The translations under genes and the position numbers were made by a program. 64,000 bases of DNA from Podocnemis expansa (taxonomy: Eukaryota > Chordata > Testudines > Podocnemididae), in NCBI GenBank assembly GCA_007922195.1, contig ML682014.1, positions 311,027 through 375,026 on the forward strand. The letters are read 5' to 3'. The notes under the pieces were generated by a model. It saw only the letters and a program-made list of their open reading frames with translations. It had not been told where the DNA came from and ran no database searches. Of the stretch, positions 47,361-59,355 are shown one piece after another (the stretch's first letter is position 1; every line of letters begins with the position of its first letter).

Positions 47361-47875
47361 TCAGGGGGTTGGGCTGAGAACGGGAGACAAACAGGGCCAG
47401 GCTGAGAAGGACAAGGGGAGAGACATGCAGGGTCAAGCTGAGAAGGGGAGACACAGAGGGTTGGGCTGAGAAAGGCAAGGGGAGAGATAGGCAGGGTTGG
47501 GCTGAGATGGGGGAGACATGGAGGGTCAGGCTGAGTAGGATTGGGCAGAGAAGGGAGATGGGGGAGACACATGGGTTTGGACAGAGAAAGGGAGAGACAC
47601 TCAGGATCAGGCAGAGAAGCGGGGAGATGCAGGATTTGCAGAGAACAGGGAGAGATGTGGGGTCAGGCAGAGAATGGGGAGAAATGCAGCGTTGGGTTGA
47701 GAGGGGGAGAGATGTGGGATCAGGCAGAGAAGAGGGAGATATGTGGGGTAAGACTGAGAAGGGGGAGATGTGGGGTCAGGCAGAGAAGGGGGAGAGATCC
47801 AGGGTTGGGCTGGAGAAGGGGGAGACGTGGTGTTGGGCTGAGAATGGGGGGAGATGTGGGGTCTGGCAGAGACCT
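47361..47875. repeat. Purine-rich minisatellite, about 31-bp period
   Basis: About sixteen degenerate units with the pattern GGGGAGAGATGTGGGGTCAGG then CAGAGAAG. The + strand is almost all G and A, with few C and T. Frames of 98-162 codons on both strands here are products of the repeat. It begins within ten bases of palindromic copy 5. Confidence 0.85.
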
Positions 47876-48070
47876 TCTCCCACCAATACAGCCAGTGCCT
47901 CACACAGACATGGCACAGAGTGTCTTCTCTGGATGCACTGCAGCAGCATTAATGCAGCTGTGCCCTGCAGAGCTGGATGTCAGATAAACCCATAATCACA
48001 TTTTATATCTTATCACAGTGGCTGCCATTAAAAAGTCAGCATTTGCCAACAATTACCGCACTGTGGTTTC

Positions 48071-48607
48071 TAAGGCTATGTTTACACTGGCAAATTAGCC
48101 TGGACTAAGGAGGCTTAGTCTGGACTAATTTAGCCCATGGTCACACTAGGCTTTCCCTAGTTTGAACTAAGAAGTTTCTTAGTTCGAACTGAGGAGAGCT
48201 TAGTTCAAATTTGTAAGTACCAGCACTTAGTCCGGACTTAAGCACCAAGTTCAAACTTGAGTTCGAACTAGGTGCGATGTGGACTAGGACTAAGGCTTAG
48301 TTCAAATTTAGAAGTTCAAATTAAGCCAGTTAGTTCGCATTAACTTCGTGTTCTAGTTCTAACTAAGCATTAGTTTGAACTAGAATGTGTTGTTAGTTTG
48401 GACTAATAGGCCCGAGGTTATTTCGAGCTAGCTAAGTCTTAGGCTGTGTCGACATCAGGAAAAATTAGTTTGGGCTTGCTTGTCCGAATTAAGAAGTTTG
48501 AGGTTAGTTCAAATTAACCTTGGGCCTATTTGTTCAAACTAACCTCGAACTTCTTAGTTCGGACTAACAAGTCTGAATTAATTTTGCCTGATGTAGACAT
48601 AGCCTAA
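48071..48607. mobile_element. Harbinger-like non-autonomous element, TAA target duplication
   Basis: The 531-bp element 48074-48604 begins GGCTATGTTTACACTGG and ends TGATGTAGACATAGCC, and TAA stands on both sides. The interior is dense with AGTTCGAACTAA-like self-complementary words (for example TTAGTTCGAACT, TAGTTCAAATT, AGTTTGAACTAG). No coding capacity. Confidence 0.8.
48442..48604. repeat. Long imperfect hairpin with its own terminal repeats
   Basis: Starts GGCTGTGTCGACATCAGG and ends CCTGATGTAGACATAGCC. The two halves (GAAGTTTGAGGTTAGTTCAA against TTCAAACTAACCTCGAACTT) pair over most of 163 bp. It is flanked by TTA and TAA, so it may be a second element inserted at, or sharing, the right end of the larger one. 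Confidence 0.75.
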
Positions 48608-50115
48608 GGTACTTCAGTTACTGTTTAGTTCAAATATGGGGACTTACTGTAGTGTCTCTGATATAATAATAAATGTTGACTTTTTTGATGGAGATTACAA
48701 TGTATGCCCATATTTTTTGTTACTAGATAATTATTCTTTATACAAGTGTCAGAAACCTCATGAAAAAATGAGTAGCGATGACTTTAAAAGACCTTTAACA
48801 GCCCTAGCTGTTCTGATTTAGGTAAATACTGGATTCCTCACCTGTTGCTGCCTATCATATATTGTTACTTCAAGCAAATGTCTTTGGATATCATAAAATC
48901 CTAGAACAGAAGTGTGAAAACAATGTAGGTTTCCTCTAATCTTTCAAATGTTACAGACATCTTTTGTTGAAACAAAAAAAAAAAAATCTCATATACTATC
49001 TGTCATGGGGCATATCTGTGAAGGAACTTGGAAATGCAGAGCATCGTTAAAAGCACAGATGAATTTGATCATATTGAACATGAAAATTTCTATTGAACAG
49101 TAAAAAAAAGAATCATGATTATGCATTTAATAGGGTAAATGAAGCAGTATTAGAAGACAGATGCTCTTGATGTCTAACAGGATAAAATAGTACGGTCCTA
49201 ACATCACTTGAGTTTAATTTCTACTGCCAAACAATATTTCATAATCACTGGAAGTATTTATGAGGCAAATTACTGAGAAAGAATAGAATAAAATTGGATT
49301 TTATATGGCATCTTTCATATTCAAGGGATCTCAAAATGCCTTGCACAGATAGCAGTGCCATGATCACAGGAAAATGAAACACCCATCACACACTTCAGAA
49401 TAGATGACATAAAACTGCCTTTGATATTAGAACCTGCTTTTATAAAGAGAGGGAATATTGGCCATAGCCCTCTGGATAACCCATGATTATACTGAGAAGC
49501 ACAATGTGATCTTTAAATTTAACTGTGATATCAGTCAAGGGATCACAGTTAAAAAGCTTGTCCAAAGGAAGCTTCTCTGAACAATGCTGTGACCTTATAC
49601 TATTCAACTTCACTGTCAATACTGAGTCAGAGGCCCCCAAAATAATCATATAGCCTGTGTGCAAATCAGGTGACTTGGGGCATTCCTTGTGGCCTGATAT
49701 GGACATGGAGTAGTGCTGCCCTAATCTTTGCTCTCTCACTGGGCTCCTCAAAAACTCAACCCACCCACAGCACTTTAAAACACTCCCCTGCTGCAGGGGG
49801 ATTCATTTTATTTAGATCAAACTACACACTGACCCTCTAGACTTTCACCCCAGCTCAGCATCATCCTCTCATTGAATCAGGAAACTCCAATCCTCCATCA
49901 TGGAGCTGAGTTGAATTTAGTTTCTTTATTGCTTGCAGGAACCAGTCTGGTTCCCTACGGCTTCCTGGCTTTTGTCCTGCCTGATACTTCCATCCCCACC
50001 AACTTGGAGAGTTACTGGCTATGTCTTTTCCACTTTGGCCTGGGAGGAGTTTGACATTTCCCAGGAGTTGACTCAAGCCCTTGCTTCTCTCCAGGTCAGC
50101 CACAAGACTCTGTCC
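48608..50115. other. Anonymous sequence, no gene
   Basis: Includes an A-run at 48974-48986 and repeat-like words at 49310-49345 (CTTTCATATTCAAGGGATCT). The 103-codon minus frame at 49440-49751 has no recognisable domain. Confidence 0.4.
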
Positions 50116-50530
50116 CTCTAGCACAGAGGCAGGCAAATTATGGCCTATGGGTCAGATTTGGCCCACCTGAGTCTTTTGTTTGGCTGGCACCCCAGAGCAT
50201 GGCTGTTGCTCCTCCTCACATCCACCTCCACTCCCACCTCTCTCCCACCACATGGACCCACTGGTGCTCCAGCCAGAGTGCAGTGGCTGCCCAGTCCACG
50301 GCCCTGCAGCACTGGAATTTTACTTTATTTTCCTTTATTATTATTTCTATAAATAGAGTATTTTATTTATTAATTTTATTTATTTTATTTTGTTTACTTA
50401 TCATTTACTATTTATGTAAGTGCCACTTTTTCCCCCACCTCTGTCCTCTCTGCCACTGTGTGTGGCCCTGGCTCATCATACGGTGGATGTGACCCTCAGG
50501 CCAAAAAGTTTGCCCACCCCTGCTTTAGCA
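50116..50530. mobile_element. 399-bp hAT-type element, 8-bp target duplication
   Basis: The element 50124-50522 starts CAGAGGCAGGCAAATTATGG and ends AAAGTTTGCCCACCCCTG. Flanks CTCTAGCA (50116-50123) and CTTTAGCA (50523-50530) match at seven of eight. The interior switches from GC-rich (50160-50320) to a TTTATT-rich tract (50325-50410). Confidence 0.88.
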
Positions 50531-53500
50531 GCTCTCCTGAGAGCTGAGTCCCCGATGCCCAGCCCTTCTTTTGCTGAGCAGTCTTCAACCTTTTAAAGAA
50601 GTCACACAACTGATTAGGGTAAGGTATGGCTGAGGCCACCTATTTTTAATGGGCCAACCAATGTTATACTTGCTTAGATGACAATTAAGTGTAGGCACAA
50701 TGAAACAAAGGCTAGAGAAGAATTATTTAGCATTTTACATGGATGTTTAACATGATACTATAGAATTAAAAATGTAGGATTAATATGAAAAACAACCATT
50801 AAAAATAAAAGACTTTGAATATGGAATATGCTCCTGATGGAAATAGTAGCTGCACTCACAATTAACGTAGTTAAAACAAGACTGAAAAAAACACTAGAAA
50901 ATACATGGTTGCAAATAATCCGGAATTTGGCACTGGAAAGGACATCACACCTTTATAGTTTTTTTCCCCATCTCTTATTTGTATTTTTCTAGAACACAAG
51001 TCTATAGGAACTGAATTCTCATTGTTGGCCCAAAACTATATAAGGATTACAAAGTCTCTTCAGCAAAGTCTAATAACTGTGCCATTATGCTATTCCACAT
51101 TCTATACCAGGAAAAAAAAATCATGATCAATACCCCCATTCACATATTTTTCACAAGGAATGGAGTGACTTTGAGTCATCTACTACAGTTCTGTTTTTAT
51201 AAATCTGCCTCATGCAGAAGTGTCAGGTTGCAAAAATAGCTATTAGATGTATTTCAAGTATCATTTGCATTGCACATGCAATTAGATATTTATGCCTATA
51301 TTGTGACAGAATACAGTAATGCTTCTACACAGTCCTTTTTGACAATGATTCTTTCAGTTCTTAGTGTCATGTTAGAGAAAAGTAAAAGCATTTTCATGTG
51401 AGAAGAAATTTAACATGGGAACTAATTATTCTAATTTGATAGAATTTTTGTTTCATTTGCATCCCAGACAATTATTTATGACTTATTATGGATAATTAGG
51501 GGTTGAGTGTTACTCTTTAATATTGTAAATAGCTTTCCAGACATTAACTAACCTGCTAATTTTTACAGGGGATGAATTTATTAGTAGTTAACATGTAAAA
51601 TGTTTGTGCTTTTGACCTTTTGTAAAACATTCTTTTCATATTTTAAAGGATTGGTTTGAATTACTTCTTAAAATGAAGTGTGACATTGTAAAAAAGCTTT
51701 TGAATTAAACAGCATATTAAATCTATGTATTTAGTGGCAACCTTTGATAGCGCTCCCATATATCAAGAACATTGTATTGGTTCTACAATGTTCAAGCAGA
51801 GTCATATAGTATACTGTGAATGATAATCTTTTACACTGAACATAGCAGTTCCTGCCCTCTTCAAACATTACCCTCCCAATTTCCACAAAGGTATTAAGTT
51901 AAGCAAATTTCCTATCTGTTTTTGGTGATTCTGCATATAAAAGTAATTTTAGTACAGAATTTTGCTAATGCAGATTACAATCTTTAAATGAGTCTTCCAA
52001 TGTGACTGTAGACAGATAGATCTATAGATCTAAGTTTTATTCATCTTGTTCAAGGATGCATTTAATTGATGTGCTTAAATATTTGATTCCTCTATGTTAC
52101 CTCAGCATACAGCTTAAGTTGCTAAAACGGTTTTAGATACAACTTATTGAAAATGCTTTAATTTGTGAAAGCACCGTGTGAACCACATTAATATTAAATA
52201 AATTCATCATCATTAGTGTTCTCATAAAAAAGCAGTGAACGAAAATAGCAAAATCAAAATGATGTGGCATTTAAAAATAGTGCAGCCTTGAAATGGAACT
52301 GACAAGACCTGCATTAGTTCACCAGCTTGTCTTGTACGTCAATATTGCTTAATCATGCATTTGTTACAGGGACGGACAACTAAAATAGAAGGACATTGGA
52401 TAAGTCATACACATAAAACAGATCTACTGCTTGCTGGCACGTGAAATTCTTCTAATATATATTTTTATGATGCTACCAGCACATTATGTGCTTGGCAGCA
52501 TAAATAATAAAGCGTGTTACCCTGGCAATTTTACATTCACTATATTAGTTAGTAAATGCAATGGCCATTCTTATACTCCTACAATAAAGATTACCCAGGC
52601 TTTCCATGAAAGATGATTGCAATTTCCACTGGCCTGTATAGGCAATAAAAACATAACTCATCAAAATTTGAGCTATTTGCTCTTAAGATACAAGAGCATT
52701 TTTCTTGAATACTCTATGTGACATTAAATATTCATGAAACTAGACGAGGAACTGCCTAAATAAAACACTGTCCAAGTAAAATTGTTACTACTTTTCAACT
52801 TGATTGAAATAATTTTTGAACTAAACTATACTACAGACAGCTGAGAGGGTTCTTAAATAAATAGACTGTGAGATATGCAGCATATGTCCAGGTACTGTAG
52901 CCACTAGCAATTGATTTTTTCTGAAAAGCATTGTTCCTCTTCTGAAATTGATTCATGATAACTGCCTCCATTTGGGTCAAACAGTTATTAACCGCTTGTA
53001 AATTTTAATTAAATGATTTGTCACTTTGAACATATAGTTTGTCATCTTGCAGCAAAGTGATGTCTCTTTACCAGAAAATGACTCAAGGGGAAGGCATTCA
53101 TCTTGTCTGTCATTTAAACACCCATTAAGATAATTTGGTTGTTACAGAGAAGCAAAGTTGAAGATTTGTAAAACAGACCTCAGCAGTTTACATGAGCAAG
53201 ACCACAATGTACATTATAAATATATAATTTGGCTTTAATTATATCCTAATAATAATTTTACTCTGGTCACTTTTCATTTATGGACATTTAACATTCTGAG
53301 CAGAGCAAACCTTCCTTCAGCTGCATGTATCAGGCAAACAGTTCTCTTTTTATTTTGCCTTTCCTTATTTTATCTGAAGGTACAAACTGCATCTACAATT
53401 ACTGCCACTGGCCTGCTAAATACTTGATTTGCACCTAGAATTACCGGTCCCCACAATGTTTCTAGTGCAAAAAGGCAGGCTCTGCGAAGACTGGGCTAAA

Positions 53501-54849
53501 AAAATAGTTAGTGTATTTGTTGAGTAAATACAGAAAAATTATTTATTTCAATGATGTGGTAGGGTGCGTGGAAGACTAGGTGGTTTTGCTTAGTGGAGAT
53601 AGTCTACTGCGAAAATGGATGGCCAAACATACCATGTAAAATGAGCAATAGCAACTCTCAATAGATGGCCAACCAGCAACACTAACTGATCCACAATCTA
53701 GCATCACAACAGCAACAGCAGCAGCATGGAAGTCACCGTACTACATCCATCTGCCATAGTGAAGCCAGCAAAAGCCCTCATCCTATCAGGCTTACTAAGT
53801 TATGAAAAAGAGAATACACTAACACATTTCTCTGTCCAAAGTTCTTGGGAGATGTAGCTTTAACAGATTATAATAAGAGATGGACTGACAAGACTGCAAA
53901 CCACCCCCAATTACTACTCTGTACTTCTATGGCTAAATATAAAGGCTAGTTGGGTCATTAATGGCACCGTCCTGTGTAGGATGTCGTATGAAATTCATCA
54001 TCTTAGGAGGAATGGCAGGGATACTGTACATGGATAACCCCTCTTGGGGCTGCACGCTGTGCATAAAGCAATGCAGGAATGCAGATGCTTGCCTGTTATA
54101 ACAACCCATTGCTGTAGAATTGTGTAGATATGAAGTGAGTGGCAAGCTACCACTATCTTATTACCTATTGTGTGCTGGTTGAGCTCAGGGTGAGCAATCT
54201 TTGTTTTGCTCAAAATTCAGGGGTTGCTATAGCATGAGGCTCTTCAGCAGTGGTGTAAAAGGAGGGTTCTTATGTGTTGCTCTTCCTGCAAGACCATGCC
54301 AGGAACATCATAATCTGGCCCAGAGGAGTCAAAGGACATTGTACAGATGAAAATAAGTCAATAAAGATAATAAAAAAAAAGAGACTCAAAGTAGACTGGG
54401 GAATTACACACAAAACACGTCTTTAAAATTAGTGTTTGGGAGATACATCCTGCAGAAGTGTAAAATATATGTAAAATATATAAGTGTAAAATATCTCTCT
54501 TTTCAGGAGACAATGTGTGAATGGACTGATATTAACGACATAGTGCTTAAGGCTTGAGTGGAGTATACTATTCATTAATACATTTGCTCATCTGTTATCT
54601 AAATTTAAAGTGGAACTTTTTGTAATGAATAGTATAAGTAATATCCATAGTTTAAACCAGAAATGCAGACATTGCATCCCCAAGACTGATGTGATTTAGA
54701 GTAACATATATCTATAGGTAAGATAATATGACAAAACCCACAGCATTTCCCATAAATTCTTGGACTGTATAGAGCACAACTTCTTGTGTCTGAAAGGAGA
54801 GAAAGTATCATCATGGGGAGAAGCCATTTTAGACTTTGTTTTGATTACT
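50531..54849. other. Repeat-poor AT-rich stretch, no gene; possible conserved elements
   Basis: No recognisable transposon or gene over 4.3 kb. Segments around 51420-51520, 52060-52370 and 52900-53110 have the texture of conserved non-coding sequence: even AT content, TAAT/ATTA and octamer-like words (such as AATCATGCATTTG at 52351) and no repeats. That is inference only. Confidence 0.4.
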
Positions 54850-56740
54850 AGGAAGCAGGCAACTTTGGGGAAAGCAATCATGAAATGATAGATTTCATGA
54901 GTCTAAGGAAAGGAAGGAGTCAGAGCATGAGAATAAGGACAATGGACTTAAAACAGATTAAGAGAACTAGTAGGTAAGATTCCCTGGAAAGAAAATTGAA
55001 GGGAAACAATTGTTCCTGAGAGCTGGCTTCTCAGAAAAAACCAAGGAGTCATGTAGCACTTTAAGATTAACAGATTTATTCTTCTGTTAGTCTTAAAGTG
55101 CCACATGACTCCTTTTTTTTTTTGCTGGACTAGACTAACACGGCTATCCCTTTGGAAACTGACAGTTTCTCAGAGACAATATTAAAGGTACAATCACAAA
55201 ATATTCCAAAGAGAAGGAAAGATGGAATAGCAAAAGACCCATACAACTGCATCAGGAGATCTTTAGTGACCTGAAAATCAAACAGGAATCCTACAGGAAG
55301 TGGAACCATGAATAAAATGATAAGGATGAATATTAAAAAAATAGCACCAGCATGTAGGGAGAAAATGAGAAAGGCTAATGTATAAAATATAACTTACATC
55401 CAGCAAAGGACACAAACGGTAGTAAGAGCTTTTATAAATACATCAGGAGAAAGAGAAGATGACGGAAAATGTTGGTAAACAAATTAGCAGGGAATGAGAG
55501 TTAGTAATGGGTGACAAAGAAAGAAGAGGTGTTTAATACTTATTTTGCTTTTTGTTCTTTAAAATATATCATTGTGCTCAGATACTGAAATAAACATTTA
55601 TGCCAAGGAGGAAGAACAGGAGCCAGTATACGCATAGAATGAGTAAAAGATATTTAGCTAAGTTAGACATACTCAAGACAGTAGGACCTGATAAAATTCT
55701 CTCAAAGGTACTAACGGAACCAGCTAATGCAATCTTGCACCATTAGCAATTGTCAACAATAACTAGGGAAATACTGTCTAGACTAAATTACTAAAAAGTG
55801 AGTAAAATGATTGAACAACCATAATCAAAGAGCAGTTCTCCATGGTTGTCTGTCAAAGTGGGAGGACCTATCTAGTGGAATCCCGCAGCAGCCTGTCTTG
55901 GGTTCAGTCAGTATTTTCATTAATAGGGTGAAGAGTATGCTTATAAAATTTGCAGATGACATCAAGCTGGGAGGGGTTTGCATGCACTCTGGAAGACAGA
56001 ACTGAAATTCAAAATGACCTAGACATACTGGAGAACTGTTGTGAAATCAATATGATAAAGTTCAAGAGAAGCGCAAAGTGCAACACTGAGGAAGAAAAAA
56101 TCAAATAGGGTCTGGTGTGTAAGACTGGATCACAAACTGGATATATGAACCAACAATGTGTGATGCGGTTGCAAAGAAAAAAGGCTAACTCCATTCTGGG
56201 GTGTACTAACAGGAATGTTATATATAAGAGATGGGTGGTAATTGCTCAACCTTAGCCGGAGTATTATGTCCCATTTTGGGTTCCACACAATAAGAAAGAT
56301 GTCGACAATTGGTGAGGGTCCAGAGGAGAGCAAAAAAACCATAAAAGGTTTAGAAAAGTGGGTATGTTTAAGTCTTGAGAAAAAAATAACAAAGTATTGG
56401 GAGAGCTGACAACTGTCTGCAAATATGCTGATTGTTATAAAGGGGATTGTGACCAACTGTTCTCCATGGCTACTGAAGATAGGACGAGAAGCAATTGCCT
56501 TCATATGCATCAAAGGGGATTTAGGTTAGATATCAGGAAGAACCTACTAATTATAAGAATACTTAACAGGCTGTTAAGGGAGGCTGTGGAATCCTGTCAC
56601 TGGAAGTTTTTAGGAAGAGGTTAGACAAACACCTGTCAAGGATGGTCTACACATAAACCTAAGACAGTAGTGTGACTAGATGACTGCTTGAGGTCCCTTC
56701 AAAACCTCCATTTCTATGATTCTGTACCCCCGCAATGATG
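54850..56740 (+). mobile_element. CR1 LINE, sense, with reverse-transcriptase remnants
   Basis: Reads through the CR1 ORF2 in order: a GATAGATTTCATGAGTCTAA segment upstream, GGAGATCTTTAGTGACCTGA, then a short frame at 55811-56005 with SSGIPQQPVLGSV and KFADDIKLGG (FADD box, codons at 55949-55960), then the ENCCEINMIKF region and the C-terminal ATEDRTRSN and FRLDIRKN blocks (56397-56624). The 3' UTR ends AGGTCCCTTCAAAACCTCC with a TTCTATGATTCTG tail. Multiple frameshifts make it inactive. It is interrupted at 55036-55158. Confidence 0.9.
55028..55174. mobile_element. Palindromic dispersed repeat, copy 6, inside CR1
   Basis: The element 55036-55158 has arms ACTTTAAGATTAACAG and CTGTTAGTCTTAAAGT around a short centre, then CTAGACTAACACGGCTATCC. 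TTCTCAGA stands on both sides (55028-55035 and 55167-55174), the inner part of a longer imperfect duplication of CR1 sequence. The central module with the GGGAGAAAAT hairpin is missing. Confidence 0.75.
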
Positions 56741-59282
56741 GCCAAGCACATCGTCTTAGGAAAGGTTTTAATGTGTTTGATGAGTGGTTAAGCACACAAG
56801 TCCAAATTCACATTTGCTGTAAGCATTTGTAACTCATGTGGAGCACATTTGGGCCATTTTCAATGGTGAGAGAAATGTGCTGACTTATCTGTTGTACTTA
56901 TTTGTTCTAGTTTAGCATCTCAGTCCATTTTTTCCCCCTATATGGCATGTTTTAGGTTATGGGATGGCAAGGTTGTTCTTCTGAAAGAATCTTTTTTATT
57001 TTGCTGGTTAAATTTTCTCCTTGTAAACTGCTTTGTATTTCTTTAGTGGAATGAACTAAGGAGGTAAAAGACATTTCATTCATCAGGTTTCTTGACATGT
57101 CTGTATGAAAAGCTTTTTTTCATCCTTAACAACACACACTAAAAGGATCAGGTCTGCTTTCTGCAACGTTGTACTAATTGTGTCCCCAGTGGCAGCTGCA
57201 GTTCTGCAAATGTACTCTGCTCTGTCTTTCCACCTCCAGCCTGTGCTTCTTGACTTCTAATAGTTCTGTTTCTGCCTCCAGCTGTGCTGTATGCTGCAGT
57301 TTCTGGTCCGCAGACACTTGATATCACCTCACCCTCTTCACCTTTTTCCAAAGGAATGGCTGTTGATATAGATGGGAGGAGGTGCAAAGGAGCTTCTAGT
57401 GCCGAAATTCAGTGTTATTGGAGGAAGGTGAACTCACGAATTCCTGGCATAAGCTGTGCCTCTCTCTCAGTCTTCTGATGTATTTCTTCTGTTAGTTTAT
57501 CTCAGCAATGATAGATGGCTTTGTTGTTTCACTCTGATTGGCTTGTTCTTTGTTTGACAGACAACAGGGAATCAATGACTGACAGCACCTTTACCATACC
57601 TGTGATCTCTAATAGTAAAGATTGCTTTTCCCGTCCAGAGAGAGATTGCTGATGGAGGTACTCAGAGGGTAGCAATGCAGATGTTGCTTAAGGTAGAGTC
57701 CCATGCATCCAGGTATTTGCAGGTTGTGTAGGTGCACTCATGGGTTGTGTGTATTTGTGCATGCACACACACGCTCACACACAGTGATCTCAATCTCTGG
57801 CCCTACTTTATGATGATAAGATGAGGCATCTGTATATGAAAAGGAAAATAATTCGTACTTCATTTCAATAAACTCTGCCTCCAACCCTCCAAAGACCAGG
57901 AGGCACTTTCAGTTCCTCAAGCACAAAGTGCTGTACTTTGCTGTCCCAGTTTGTCTCTCAAAGAGAATTCATCCAAGGGAGCATTGGTGATGGTACTGCA
58001 GCCTGCCCTCATATAGGGGAACTTCAGTTTCCCCCAAACACTCCACAAGATATATATTAAATCAGCTCCAACCACCACCACTAATGCTGTCCATTTTTGA
58101 TCAGTGCTGTTAGTGCCTAGTAGAGATGAGATTGCATGTTCTAGGCTGTTTGCTTGAGGAATTTGGTTCTAAGGTTAGTCCTGAAAAGATATCAATTTGG
58201 GTCTCAGGTGATACATATAGGATCAGATTCCCCATCCTATATCCATGTGGGGAAATGCCCAGGAGTCAGGTAGCTTTCAGTTTTGCATACAGCCCTGCCT
58301 TCCATAGGTGCACTGAGCACTGCTCTTGGTTCTTACAGTAGAAACGCACCTCAGCATAGCAAAAGAAGATTTTCCTACTTCTAGAAAGTTATAGTTGAAA
58401 ATTATTTTGCCATTCATAGCAGCTCCAGTCTAGGTGAATTGCAGCCCAACTCTGTTTAGTGTTGTGTTATATTTATATGTTCTAGTCAAATCACCTTTAA
58501 ATCATTCATATTCCCTAGTTTGTGTGAAAACAGCAGACTTCAGCTGATAGACAATTTTCTTAGCCTTCCAATACCCAATTTTTTTGCCATTGATTTTGTC
58601 ATCTATTTGGCACTAACATCATTTTCCCATTGCCCTGGACTGTTTAGTGCATTTTTTCATGTAAATAAAGAGGAACTGTTGTGTTGATGTGTTCATGGAT
58701 CATGAGAAAAAATGCAAGCTTCTTCATATAATGGATTTGCATTTTGTGCAGACTACATATTTATCTCGCAGTCAGCCTCTTGAACCAGAAGAGGTAAAAT
58801 CAACTAATTCGCTACAATTCAATCTAGGCTAACAGGTTGTCAATCACTGCTGCTAAGCTTTGGTCCTCTCTTGCCTTGACTTCTTTAACTTGCTTTTCTC
58901 CAGCCAGGGACTCTGACCACGGTTTGCTCTTTCCATTATCTTTTAGTTCAGAACATGCTTGCCTATAAGTACTCTGAATCTGTCACCCTTTCTTTGACTC
59001 TTTTCTTGGAATCCATGATGCAAATTCAAACTTCACATCTGCATCCTCAATTTTAAGGCAGTGTGTAATTTCAATATGGCATCATCTCACTCCTTCTTTC
59101 TCTCCATTTAGCAAATTAAAGCCACTCTCCTTTCTCCCTTTTAGCCTTACCCCGTGCAAAGTTCCCAGTTCCCTGAAATCCTTCCTGGTTCATTTTATTA
59201 ATTCAGCACGAAGGCTTCAATAGCTTTATGTTGTTTATGATGGGTACATCACATGTGTATATGCATTCTGAAATCTGGCAAT
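56741..59282. other. Anonymous sequence, no gene
   Basis: A CA-rich stretch lies at 57765-57784. Frames up to 79 codons (57148-57478, both strands) overlap and resemble nothing known. No repeat recognised. Confidence 0.4.
57751..57785. repeat. Impure (CA)n microsatellite
   Basis: GTGCATGCACACACACGC followed by TCACACACAG. Confidence 0.7.
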
Positions 59283-59355
59283 TGGAATCAAATTAGGATA
59301 GATTATCTCATGAGGTCTCTTCCAACCCTATGATTCTATTCTATTCTATTCTATC
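59283..59355 (+). mobile_element. CR1 3' tail with expanded ATTCT array
   Basis: ATCTCATGAGGTCTCTTCCA and ACCCTATGATTCTATT are the CR1 3' terminus. The usual terminal repeat is grown into an ATTCT array at 59333-59354. Confidence 0.7.

Noticed and set aside
47361..47875. Regular repeats resembling a CRISPR array
   Set aside because: Units are contiguous and degenerate with no unique spacers, and the setting is a vertebrate genome; it is a minisatellite.
47507..47995. 148- and 162-codon + strand frames rich in R, G and E
   Set aside because: A translation of the purine-rich minisatellite; repetitive in step with the DNA unit.
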